Part shown: positions 9,159-17,197 of the stretch, piece by piece
How the letters are laid out: every line of letters begins with the position of its first letter
How positions within the stretch are numbered: position 1 is the first letter of the stretch
DNA from: JANWJE01 sp044326545
GTDB lineage: Bacteria > Chlamydiota > Chlamydiia > Chlamydiales > Parachlamydiaceae
DNA length: 64,000 nucleotides
NCBI GenBank assembly: GCA_044326545.1
Contig: JBIRBM010000009.1
Location: forward strand, 6,442 to 70,441
Direction of reading: 5' to 3'
The notes under the pieces: model-generated
Told to the model about the DNA's origin: nothing
Databases searched by the model: none
What the model saw: the letters and a program-made list of their open reading frames with translations, nothing else
Program-made: the position numbers and the translations under genes

Positions 9159-9187
9159 TATTCATCGTAAATAAAAAACTATATAAT
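9159..9187 (+). promoter_or_regulatory. Putative sigma-70-type promoter of the kinase-like gene
   Basis: A perfect -10 hexamer TATAAT lies at 9182-9187, about 34 bases before the ATG, inside a very AT-rich stretch. The best -35 match at 17-base spacing (TATTCA, 9159-9164) is weak. A strong ribosome site AGGAGG follows directly upstream of the start codon. Confidence 0.4.
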
Positions 9188-9221
9188 AATAAATACAGAG
9201 GTTTTTTAATTAGGAGGAATT

Positions 9222-11297
9222 ATGTTTCAATCTGTTTCAGATTCGCTCTTTCGTCCATTTTTCAACCCCGATGACAGAAAATGGGGCAGGAGAGATAGTT
9301 CCTCTTCAGATTCGTCTCCAGAAGTTTCCCCCAGATCTTCGCCCACCTCTTCCTCAGAACATAAAGGGATTGGGTTACATGAAATGTCTGCTTACGATGA
9401 TTTTTCAACGAAGAATAATCTCGCTAGCCGAACTGCTGACATGATCCGCTCTACAGCAAAAAAACGTTTTTGGCAACGGGGTGAAAATCCGCAAATAGCA
9501 AAAGATTTGCAGCTAAACAAATTAGAAAAGATGAAAACTCAACTTCAAGATGAGGTCAAAAAACCATCACGTCTTGGGAAATCTCTTTCAAGACAGGGCA
9601 GATGTTTAATTAAGATTGAAGAGGTGGCACATAAAATGGCCACTCTTTCCGAAGAAGACAATGAAATGCCGCGAAGCGACTCGAAAACGATCGGAACCGG
9701 AAAAGCAAAAGAGGTGAAAGAGGGAAATGATCCTGATGAAGTCTTCATTACTCCTCTGCATAGTTCAAAAGAGAGAGAAATTAAAGGAGAAGTTGACACT
9801 TGTCAGGCTATAAGACATGTACTCAAGGAAAAACGGCTTGAGACAGACCACTCAAACCTAGCCCTGCAGTTAGACGTCCTTACAGGCGATGAGCAAATTC
9901 AAGGCAAATACACTGTTAAGGCACCAAGAGCTAGAAAGGATTTGGAAACAGAGATGAACAGTCCGCAGCTTCCTTTTTCAGAGTCTTTTAAATTTATTTA
10001 TCACATTGCAAATGGAATGAGTTACCTTCATCAAGCAGGCTATGTCCATGGAGATTTAAAGCCCGATAACGTGTTTCTCTATAAAACACATGGATTTTGG
10101 AATGCGAAAATCGGTGATTTTGGAAAAACTAAAGCCCTAGAAGAAGGAAAAATAGCCGTTTATTCGGGCAATCCCCGTTTTTCTTCTTTCGACCAGGGAT
10201 TGACTTTTGAAGGGGAAGTTTTTAGCACCGCTTTGTTGATGATCCGTACTCTGGAAAGTCGTTTTCTTGATGAATCGCCTCTTGAAATGCTGATCGAACC
10301 TTCCTCTAAAAGAGAGGTAAATGAGGTAAAGCGTAAAGGAATTGAAAAATTTGTCATTTTAAGTGAAACATGTCCTCAACAAGAGCTTTCTAATGTCTCT
10401 GAACAAATGCGGTTCTACATCAACAAACAGATTCCTTCAGCCCCTCACCCTGAAGCGACGGAAGATATTCACCGCTACATAGATGCTTTGATTGATAAAT
10501 TAAAAAAGTGTGAAGAGCCCGGGATGCCTTCTCAATGGGAAATAGAGCTTTTAGGAAGTCTATTAAAACGGATGACAGATAGTGTTCCTGCAAATAGACC
10601 GACAATGAAAGCAGTGGCCGAGCAACTTTGGTTGCCAGATGCTGAAGAGAGCCATCTCGATGTGCAAAAAATCTTGATCGATCCAAACCTGAAACAACCC
10701 GATGAAACAAAAATGGAGTGGAGGGGAGAAGAACGTTTCATTCCTCATCAGTTTATGATTGATTTTCCCAGATCTCGTTATTTTTTAAATCAAGAAGATT
10801 TAAACCGGCCGCTCGCTTCAGATGCGGAAAAGATGACTGTAAGTGATCTTCCAATAGCTCCTACTTTAGGTGCTGCGATATCATTAGCCGATGAATTTGG
10901 ATACCAAGGATTTGCCAACATAGCATCTCTTTGCCAGCAAGGATCGGCTGTATTGCTCACACACAATGCGAATCAATTCAAAAAAAATCATACATTTGGC
11001 AGTATCCGCGAAAAACCGGTCGAATACCACATCGAAGACCTGGGGGAAAAAGTCAAAATTACCCTCTTCTTGCATTTAAAAAGCCGTTACGAGAATGATG
11101 ATGGATTATTAGAAGAAGACCAGCCTCCCTATTATCTTGCAATCAAGCGAATCGTCACTCTATCTAAAGAAGATTTAAACACTAACTGGGACGAGAACCA
11201 AACCGGTCTTATCGCCCCAAGCCTCGAGGTGAAAGACCTCTATTCCCATCTACAAACAACGCTCGAAACAGCTATTGAGGAACTGGCGGAAAAATAA
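9222..11297 (+). CDS. Eukaryote-like protein kinase-fold protein, possibly inactive
   Basis: Serine/threonine-kinase-like protein, 691 residues. The first ~150 residues are Ser/Pro/Lys-rich and look disordered. A kinase-like domain follows: a partial glycine loop IGTGKAKEV (near residue 158), then catalytic loop YVHGDLKPDNVFL (HGD at 276-278, N283), DFG at 299-301 and GNPRFSSFDQG in the activation segment. I see no VAIK-type lysine after the glycine loop; the expected strand reads VFITPL. It may therefore be a pseudokinase or use another residue. The C-terminal ~230 residues match nothing I know. It has a strong AGGAGG and is flanked by repeats upstream and a terminator downstream. No signal peptide is seen; type III secretion to the host is plausible but inferred. 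Confidence 0.75.
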   Translation: MFQSVSDSLFRPFFNPDDRKWGRRDSSSSDSSPEVSPRSSPTSSSEHKGIGLHEMSAYDDFSTKNNLASRTADMIRSTAKKRFWQRGENPQIAKDLQLNKLEKMKTQLQDEVKKPSRLGKSLSRQGRCLIKIEEVAHKMATLSEEDNEMPRSDSKTIGTGKAKEVKEGNDPDEVFITPLHSSKEREIKGEVDTCQAIRHVLKEKRLETDHSNLALQLDVLTGDEQIQGKYTVKAPRARKDLETEMNSPQLPFSESFKFIYHIANGMSYLHQAGYVHGDLKPDNVFLYKTHGFWNAKIGDFGKTKALEEGKIAVYSGNPRFSSFDQGLTFEGEVFSTALLMIRTLESRFLDESPLEMLIEPSSKREVNEVKRKGIEKFVILSETCPQQELSNVSEQMRFYINKQIPSAPHPEATEDIHRYIDALIDKLKKCEEPGMPSQWEIELLGSLLKRMTDSVPANRPTMKAVAEQLWLPDAEESHLDVQKILIDPNLKQPDETKMEWRGEERFIPHQFMIDFPRSRYFLNQEDLNRPLASDAEKMTVSDLPIAPTLGAAISLADEFGYQGFANIASLCQQGSAVLLTHNANQFKKNHTFGSIREKPVEYHIEDLGEKVKITLFLHLKSRYENDDGLLEEDQPPYYLAIKRIVTLSKEDLNTNWDENQTGLIAPSLEVKDLYSHLQTTLETAIEELAEK

Positions 11298-11319
11298 TCA
11301 TTTTCTTGAGTAGGTAATG

Positions 11320-11368
11320 TCAAAAGAAAACCTTGAAAATCATCACGATTTTCAAGGTTTTCTTTTGA
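11320..11368 (+). terminator. Strong hairpin terminator after the kinase-like gene
   Basis: A perfect 22-base inverted repeat, TCAAAAGAAAACCTTGAAAATC, closes over a five-base loop 22 bases after the stop codon. The 3' arm itself ends in TTTTCTTTTGA, which can serve as the U-rich tail. The rest of the 11298-11706 spacer is AT-rich and holds only a faint GCAGCGCGATTTGGG match to the ACTCACCTTACG repeat arms at about 11422. Confidence 0.7.
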
Positions 11369-11706
11369 GAGCTATTCCCAATAGACGTCTTCTATTGTTT
11401 GAAAGATTCACTTTATCCACCCGCAGCGCGATTTGGGTTTAAGCCAAAGCAAACGGCAAAATAAACATGATTTAAACAAAAAAACTAAAAACAACTAAAA
11501 TAGTTTTTATCTTGACTTTGTATTTATTTATCAATAACATTGATGAACCAAAAAAAATGATCATCGGACAGCAGGGAACCTCCACATTCCCTTTAAAAGG
11601 CTGACAGATTGACCATTGCATGCCTACAAGAAAAAAAATGCAATCTTCTTGGATGCCTCTCATTCTCTTTCTTCTTTTTAGCTCACTTTAAGCACCAGGA
11701 TATCAA

Positions 11707-14652
11707 TTGAACATCACCTCACCTCCTCTTCTGCCTCAAGCCAATACATCGGCTCCGCAACCAGTCGATCCTCGCTTCACTGATTGGCTGACCCAATTAT
11801 CTGAGGTCACCTCGACACATTTATCTCCCGATGAAGCCAAGCAATGGATCATCGATTTAATCCAGCAAAATACAAATATTGCCAGTTATTCGATCGAAGA
11901 GCTCAATCGTTTTCAACTTCCACGCTCCCCTTTTCAAGACTTGATGGCAAATACCTATTGTCGAACTGCCCGCAATCCGATTTCCGATCTGATGTTGACA
12001 GAGTACTTCAATCATCAGTCCAGTCAGGTTACATGCGTGATGCCCGGATTTAAGGAGGTGCTCAAGGTCAATATTCGACTGTTATCCATCCAAGATATTT
12101 TCAAAAAGAGTTCGTTATCCGCGAATATGACCGTAGGAGGGTACTTATCTCAAGGACTTTCCAAAGTCAAACGTGGCCAATGCCATGTTAATGCTGTCAT
12201 CAACAGTTTGATGAAAGATTTACGCCGATATGTAGGCCAAGATTTCCTCTGGATTGAAAGACTGCAGATGCCTCCTTTTAATCCAACTCAGGTCATCAAT
12301 ACCCGCTGTATAGAGGAAATAGAAAGCGCCATATCCAACAAAATAGAGGAGAAGATTCGGCCTTTGTTTATCGAAGCGATTGGTCAGATCCGTTTGATTG
12401 GCACGGCTCCAGCCATGGAGAAAAAACTGGCATTAATCTCGAACAAGCCTTTTTCAGCGCCTCTCCATCGCATTTTAAATAAAAATGGATTTCGTGCAGA
12501 TCAACGCTCGCTGATCCGCTCTTTAATCAACCGCATCACTCCCTTTGATAAAAAAACGGCTCTAAAAAAACTGGAAGAATGGACGCATCTTCCCATCTCC
12601 ACGACTGTAGTCCAACAATCTTACACTCTTCGTTCATTTCCGTTAGCCTATGAAAAATGGGAGAAATCGACGTTATTTCCCCCGATAATCAAAGAATTAT
12701 TTCAAAGACTTATTGCAGTGATGCGCCCCCCTGATTCTCCCCTCCCCTCCCCTTTTTTTGATCATCAACTTGCTCTGTTGATGGAAAAAGCAATCATCAA
12801 CCAGTCGCCTCATGCTGTCATGAGATCGACTCAACGTCTTTTGGAATTATACTTACATCACTGCACTCAGAACGATGCCGGCATTGCATTTCTATCTGAA
12901 TATGAAACACATTTTCCAACTCCTCCTGTACTCAAGGGAATGACCGTTTTTGGAATGAGCGCGCTAAGTATGGCATTAGCTGCCTCATTATCGATGTTTG
13001 AAAATCCCAAAATCGAGATTTTAACAAAAGACTATTTTGAAATATTAGAATTCGTTGATACTCAAATTCAGTTTAACATCTCCCACAAAGAAAAATTGAA
13101 TGACATCTCAACGACATGTGATATTGCAATCGTCGATCTGCATCCTAATAATGCAGCAAAAAAATGGATCACCTCTCATCCCATTCATCTATGGATTGAG
13201 AGACATTTAACCAAAAGAGAGAAAAAACTCCTTCTGCTTGTTGATGCCACAACAAGCGATCTCAAGGATGAAGATATTCAAGCACTCATCACGAATTCCA
13301 TCGATTGGATTGCGCAAGGAAAATTGAGTTTAGTCATCGCACAAAGCTTGACAAAATTTTCGCAATTTGGAACCGATATTTTATCTGGCGGCGCCATAGC
13401 GGTCTTTCATAATCGGGCTGATTGGGAGCCATTGCATCGAAAACTAGAGTCTTTGATGAGTTGCCACACAATGCCTGTAGACTATCATCGATTTTTTGGT
13501 GGATTAATGAAGCATGCCTCCGATCTTCGGCAAGACTACATTCAAACCATTCGGGAGAACGTCAACTTGTTAACTCAATTTTTTTACGAGGCGGTTTATG
13601 AGCTTCCAATTGATGAAGACTGTCTTCTGATGCGGCTGAACATGAATACCGATCAACACACCTGCTACATTAGCTTTCATTTTGACTTTCTATTTGCAAC
13701 AATCACCTCTACTCAACACTCGCCCCCCATGCTTTTTCCCTCCCAAAGAAAGGATTACTCCGATGCAGATAAACGTCAATTTGTCGCAAAGGTTTTTTCA
13801 GACCTGATCATGCCATTAATTAAAGAGCAAAACCTTCCAATATCAGAGCGGATGAGTATTGGCTTCCAAGTGTCGAGCTTAAACAATTGCGGTGAAACGC
13901 TCCGTCTAGCGCTCGGAATCGAAAATGAGACGCTCATTTCTCAATACTCCGATTTTTTTGCTGAAATTGCATACATCATGACTGTCCACCCCAATCCGGA
14001 ACAACTTCTCGATCCTCGACACGACTTTTTAGAGGCAAGAAGATATTTTCAATATGTGCGACAGGTGTTATCAGCCGATTTTTCATCTGTCATCGGTGGA
14101 ATAAACATCGCAAATTTCTCCCATTTAGCACTAGATTTAGAGATTACCCCGGAGAAGATCTCCGCTTTTTTGCGAAAAAAAACGCAAGCAATTGCCCCTC
14201 CAGGGAATAAAAGAAAATCAATTCCCATGGAATTCAGCGGAAAAGATGACTTCAATATGCAAGGATTTCTTGTTGATGATGTGCGAAGGCCTTTATTAAT
14301 CAAGCTATATGACAAAGAGTCAATCGATTTCACCTATCAGGATCATAAAATTTTCATCTCGAATGTCTCATTACGGGCACCTGATTTGAGGGAAGATTTT
14401 GATTGCCTCGTTTCTCCCTATCCAGATTCATTTGACGTTTCTGTCGAAAGAGACGTGGGACAATGGAGCATCAGGATTGCATATGATGATGATGAATGGA
14501 GCGAAACGGAGATATTTTTAGCCTATGGAAATGATGAAGTTCCCTTTTTGAATCTCCCCGATAAACAAGGATTTTATTTTGCACTAAAAGCAGAGGTTTG
14601 TAAGATTGTCCGCCTTAACGAAGAGCTGATCGTTTTCACCTATGAGAAATGA
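11707..14652 (+). CDS. Large protein with PLP fold-type-I-like core
   Basis: 981 residues from a TTG start (AGGA seven bases upstream); no ATG occurs until residue 80, so the start is only probable. Residues about 405-770 follow the plan of Cys/Met-metabolism PLP enzymes: FGMSALSMALAASL (about 415-428) as the cofactor-phosphate segment, LLLLVDATTSD (about 508-518) with the Asp that would pair with the pyridine nitrogen, AQSLTKFSQFGTDILSGG with candidate Schiff-base Lys550, and LRLALGIENETLISQYSDFF (about 732-751), the typical C-terminal motif. About 400 residues precede this and 200 follow, both unrecognised. Reaction and substrate cannot be named. It stands between the kinase-like gene and a small hypothetical gene, so an effector or specialised metabolic role is possible. 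Confidence 0.6.
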   Translation: MNITSPPLLPQANTSAPQPVDPRFTDWLTQLSEVTSTHLSPDEAKQWIIDLIQQNTNIASYSIEELNRFQLPRSPFQDLMANTYCRTARNPISDLMLTEYFNHQSSQVTCVMPGFKEVLKVNIRLLSIQDIFKKSSLSANMTVGGYLSQGLSKVKRGQCHVNAVINSLMKDLRRYVGQDFLWIERLQMPPFNPTQVINTRCIEEIESAISNKIEEKIRPLFIEAIGQIRLIGTAPAMEKKLALISNKPFSAPLHRILNKNGFRADQRSLIRSLINRITPFDKKTALKKLEEWTHLPISTTVVQQSYTLRSFPLAYEKWEKSTLFPPIIKELFQRLIAVMRPPDSPLPSPFFDHQLALLMEKAIINQSPHAVMRSTQRLLELYLHHCTQNDAGIAFLSEYETHFPTPPVLKGMTVFGMSALSMALAASLSMFENPKIEILTKDYFEILEFVDTQIQFNISHKEKLNDISTTCDIAIVDLHPNNAAKKWITSHPIHLWIERHLTKREKKLLLLVDATTSDLKDEDIQALITNSIDWIAQGKLSLVIAQSLTKFSQFGTDILSGGAIAVFHNRADWEPLHRKLESLMSCHTMPVDYHRFFGGLMKHASDLRQDYIQTIRENVNLLTQFFYEAVYELPIDEDCLLMRLNMNTDQHTCYISFHFDFLFATITSTQHSPPMLFPSQRKDYSDADKRQFVAKVFSDLIMPLIKEQNLPISERMSIGFQVSSLNNCGETLRLALGIENETLISQYSDFFAEIAYIMTVHPNPEQLLDPRHDFLEARRYFQYVRQVLSADFSSVIGGINIANFSHLALDLEITPEKISAFLRKKTQAIAPPGNKRKSIPMEFSGKDDFNMQGFLVDDVRRPLLIKLYDKESIDFTYQDHKIFISNVSLRAPDLREDFDCLVSPYPDSFDVSVERDVGQWSIRIAYDDDEWSETEIFLAYGNDEVPFLNLPDKQGFYFALKAEVCKIVRLNEELIVFTYEK

Positions 14653-14864
14653 ATGGAACCAGCAAAAACAACCGCTTTTCACATTCAGGTTCTATCAAAT
14701 ACGTCACAGCTCAATATCATATGAAGACAGAGACTTAAACTCTGATCTTAAGGACGAAAAGTGCCATTTAGACAGAAAGAAAAGGTGAATGAAAATAGTC
14801 ATGCGAAAATTTCATCAGATCTGTTAGAATAAAGGTGAGACCACTCTATTCTTTTGGAGGATGT

Positions 14865-15353
14865 ATGCGATTAAATTCAGAGAAACCTAGCCTGCAAAAA
14901 CCTAAGGAATTAAAAGATGCTCCTATGCCTCCTTTACCTTTTCAAAAGGATATCGTCGAGACTCAAGGGGATAAAAAAAGAGGCATGGAGGTGAGAAGAA
15001 TTCTGAATAAAGAGGGCAATTTCACTGTTCAAGAGGCAGCCACTCTTCTGAAGGAAATGGAAGAAAAAGGAAAAAAGATCAAAAAAATGTTGGAAGAGCT
15101 CTATCAATTAAGGGGGATCACCCCTCATGATCTCAAAAAATATCTCGACAACCAGGATAATTTTACCCCTGAGCAGTGGAAATTAATCAAAGGGAAGCGT
15201 CGTGAATTAATTGACTCTCTTCCCGCTGATATGAGGGCTTTAATAGAAGCCAAACTTCAACCGGATCAATCTCTTTCCCCATCTTCTGCAAAATCAAAAG
15301 AGCGGCGAAAACCAGGTGGAGCTCAGCGCCGTGGTTGGATTCCGATGCGATAA
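14865..15353 (+). CDS. Hypothetical charged protein
   Basis: 162-residue soluble protein, not recognised. GGAGG at 14856-14860 supports the ATG at 14865 rather than the in-frame GTG at 14835. The N terminus is Pro/Lys-rich (SLQKPKELKDAPMPPLPF), the middle is helical and highly charged (LLKEMEEKGKKIKKMLEELY), and the C terminus is basic (SKERRKPGGAQRRGW). It ends 11 bases before the mutY ATG, so the two are probably co-transcribed. Confidence 0.6.
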   Translation: MRLNSEKPSLQKPKELKDAPMPPLPFQKDIVETQGDKKRGMEVRRILNKEGNFTVQEAATLLKEMEEKGKKIKKMLEELYQLRGITPHDLKKYLDNQDNFTPEQWKLIKGKRRELIDSLPADMRALIEAKLQPDQSLSPSSAKSKERRKPGGAQRRGWIPMR

Positions 15354-15364
15354 GGCTTCTCTTC

Positions 15365-16426
15365 ATGAAAAAAGAACTTCCTATTTTCCCGCTAAAACAT
15401 TGGTTTTTAGGCAATAAGCGAGATCTTCCTTGGCGTGAAACACAAGACCCTTACGCCATTTGGATTTCGGAGGTGATGCTCCAACAGACTCAAGTGAGTG
15501 TGGTGATCCCTTATTTCCTCAACTGGATGAATCGTTTTCCAACCATTTCTCACCTAGCAGCCGCCTCTTTAGATGAAGTGATTAAGGCGTGGGAAGGACT
15601 GGGTTATTACTCCCGTGCCCGCCATCTGCACCAAGCGGCCCTCTATTTAGTCGAAAGATTTAATGGATGCCTGCCTGATCAGGAAGAAGAACTCAATAAA
15701 ATTAAAGGGCTCGGCCCCTACACGATCGGAGCAATCTTAAGTTTTGCCTTTCATCAAAAAAAAGCGGCTCTCGATGGAAATGTGATCCGCGTGATCACCC
15801 GTTATTTTGGATTAAAAGAAGATATTTCCAAGCCAAAGACGGTAAATGAGTTGCGAAGCATTACGCAACATTTATTGCCCGATGAAGAGCCGTGGATCAT
15901 CAGTGAGGCTTTGATCGAATTGGGAGCCACGATTTGCCAGCGAAAAGCGCGCTGCATCGAGTGTCCAATTAAAGAGGGATGTGCCAGTTTTAAAAATGGC
16001 ACGACGGAAGGGATTCCTTTTAATTCAAAAAAAATCAAAATTGAATCGATTTACCGCTTTGTTGCTGTGATTCAACAAGGGGATCATTTTCTCGTTAAAA
16101 GAGGAGAAAAAGGAGCGATTATGTCCGATCTGTATGAATTTCCTTACGTCGAAGTGAAAAAAGGAGAGAGATCGGCCGATGCATGGATGGTTCAAATGGA
16201 AAACCGCTATGCTCTCAGGATTGAAAAAACATATCCACTTCAACCAGTCAGTCAGGGATTCACCCGTTACCAAGCGGTTCTTTATCCCTCATTGTTCTCT
16301 TGCCAAGAAATGAAAGAGGTTGAAGGATTAGTGTGGCTTTCATTAACCGCCCTTAAACAACTGGCGTTTTCTTCTGGGCATCGCCGGATTTTTCAGCAAG
16401 TCGTCGATTTGCCTCTGCCAGCTTGA
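15365..16426 (+). CDS. mutY: Adenine DNA glycosylase
   Basis: Removes adenine mispaired with 8-oxoguanine in base excision repair. The HhH-GPD core shows ISEVMLQQTQ with catalytic Glu36, the hairpin LNKIKGLGPYTIGAI and LDGNV with catalytic Asp137. Four cysteines for a 4Fe-4S cluster follow (CQRKARCIECPIKEGC); the first spacing reads C-x5-C instead of the usual C-x6-C. A C-terminal NUDIX-like domain (about 230-350) would recognise 8-oxoG. The ATG at 15365 fits the family better than the upstream TTG at 15335. The 3' end overlaps the convergent glycosyltransferase gene by 74 bases. Confidence 0.95.
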   Translation: MKKELPIFPLKHWFLGNKRDLPWRETQDPYAIWISEVMLQQTQVSVVIPYFLNWMNRFPTISHLAAASLDEVIKAWEGLGYYSRARHLHQAALYLVERFNGCLPDQEEELNKIKGLGPYTIGAILSFAFHQKKAALDGNVIRVITRYFGLKEDISKPKTVNELRSITQHLLPDEEPWIISEALIELGATICQRKARCIECPIKEGCASFKNGTTEGIPFNSKKIKIESIYRFVAVIQQGDHFLVKRGEKGAIMSDLYEFPYVEVKKGERSADAWMVQMENRYALRIEKTYPLQPVSQGFTRYQAVLYPSLFSCQEMKEVEGLVWLSLTALKQLAFSSGHRRIFQQVVDLPLPA

Positions 16427-17150
16427 GATATTTATAAAACGCTGTATGCGCATTATAAAGAGAGATTTCAAACCCCTCCTCTCCCCCAAGAATTCCCCGC
16501 TTAAGAAAATAGCTTTTGAAAAAAGCAAATCCCCCATGCGCAATCGCTTTCCCAAGCGAAGACGATTTTTTTCCCTGATATTGAAGGGCAAAAAGAGAGG
16601 AGTACGATTGCATTTTATGAAGAAAATCAGACACCTCCCCATAAGAGTAGTGCCGCAAAGGAGAGTGCAAATAGACTTCTTTGAGGTGATGGGCAACAAC
16701 AGCCTCATGCACTTGAGCCTCTGTAAACTGAGTCTCTAAACGATGATAAAGACGTATTTGTCGATCAGGATGCCAGCCGCACCATCGAATCCACTTTCCT
16801 CGATACTCATTGTGGCGAGGAAAAGAATAGACACACCCTTTGAGAAGCTTAAGGAGACGAATTTCTTTTGCTAGTTCAGGCGTCACCACCTCATCACTAT
16901 CTATCGATAATATCCAGTCATGTTTGGCGATGCTTGAAGCCATATTATGAGTGGGGCCAAATCCAATAAAAGGATGTTCGTAAACAATGACATTTGGAAA
17001 ACGGCGTGCAATCGTCAGTGTTTGGTCTTGAGATCCTGTATCATAAACTAAGACTTCATCAAAGATCTCAAGAGCCGATAAGACCTCTTTTAAATATCGT
17101 TCACTATTTTTCGTGAGGATCGTAACTGTTAAGGGGATTTTCATGATCAC
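16353..17150 (-). CDS. Family 2 glycosyltransferase, WaaE/KdtX-like
   Basis: Inverting GT-A glycosyltransferase acting on surface glycans, likely lipopolysaccharide core. The nucleotide-sugar part reads VTILTKNSERYLKEVLSAL (about 9-27), VLVYDTGSQDQT (33-44) and the DxD metal motif SIDSDEVV (about 83-90); IRWCGWHPDRQIRLYHR and HYSYGEVSDFLHKM are typical of the WaaE/KdtX group. AGGAG precedes two candidate starts, GTG at 17150 and ATG at 17144; the ATG has the better spacing. The 3' end overlaps mutY on the other strand. The acceptor sugar cannot be told. Confidence 0.88.
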   Translation of the reverse strand: MIMKIPLTVTILTKNSERYLKEVLSALEIFDEVLVYDTGSQDQTLTIARRFPNVIVYEHPFIGFGPTHNMASSIAKHDWILSIDSDEVVTPELAKEIRLLKLLKGCVYSFPRHNEYRGKWIRWCGWHPDRQIRLYHRLETQFTEAQVHEAVVAHHLKEVYLHSPLRHYSYGEVSDFLHKMQSYSSLFALQYQGKKSSSLGKAIAHGGFAFFKSYFLKRGILGGEEGFEISLYNAHTAFYKYLKLAEANRRLAEKSGDAQKKTPVV

Positions 17151-17197
17151 ATGTCTCCTGACGACTCCTTTAAAATTTTTAGAATCTCTTGAATAAC

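Noticed and set aside
11405..11445. Extra copy of the ACTCACCTTACG repeat
   Set aside because: Only GCAGCGCGATTTGGG matches and no partner arm is found, so it is not counted as a copy.
11472..11663. 63-codon minus-strand frame before the PLP-like gene
   Set aside because: AT-rich promoter-type DNA, no ribosome site, no similarity.
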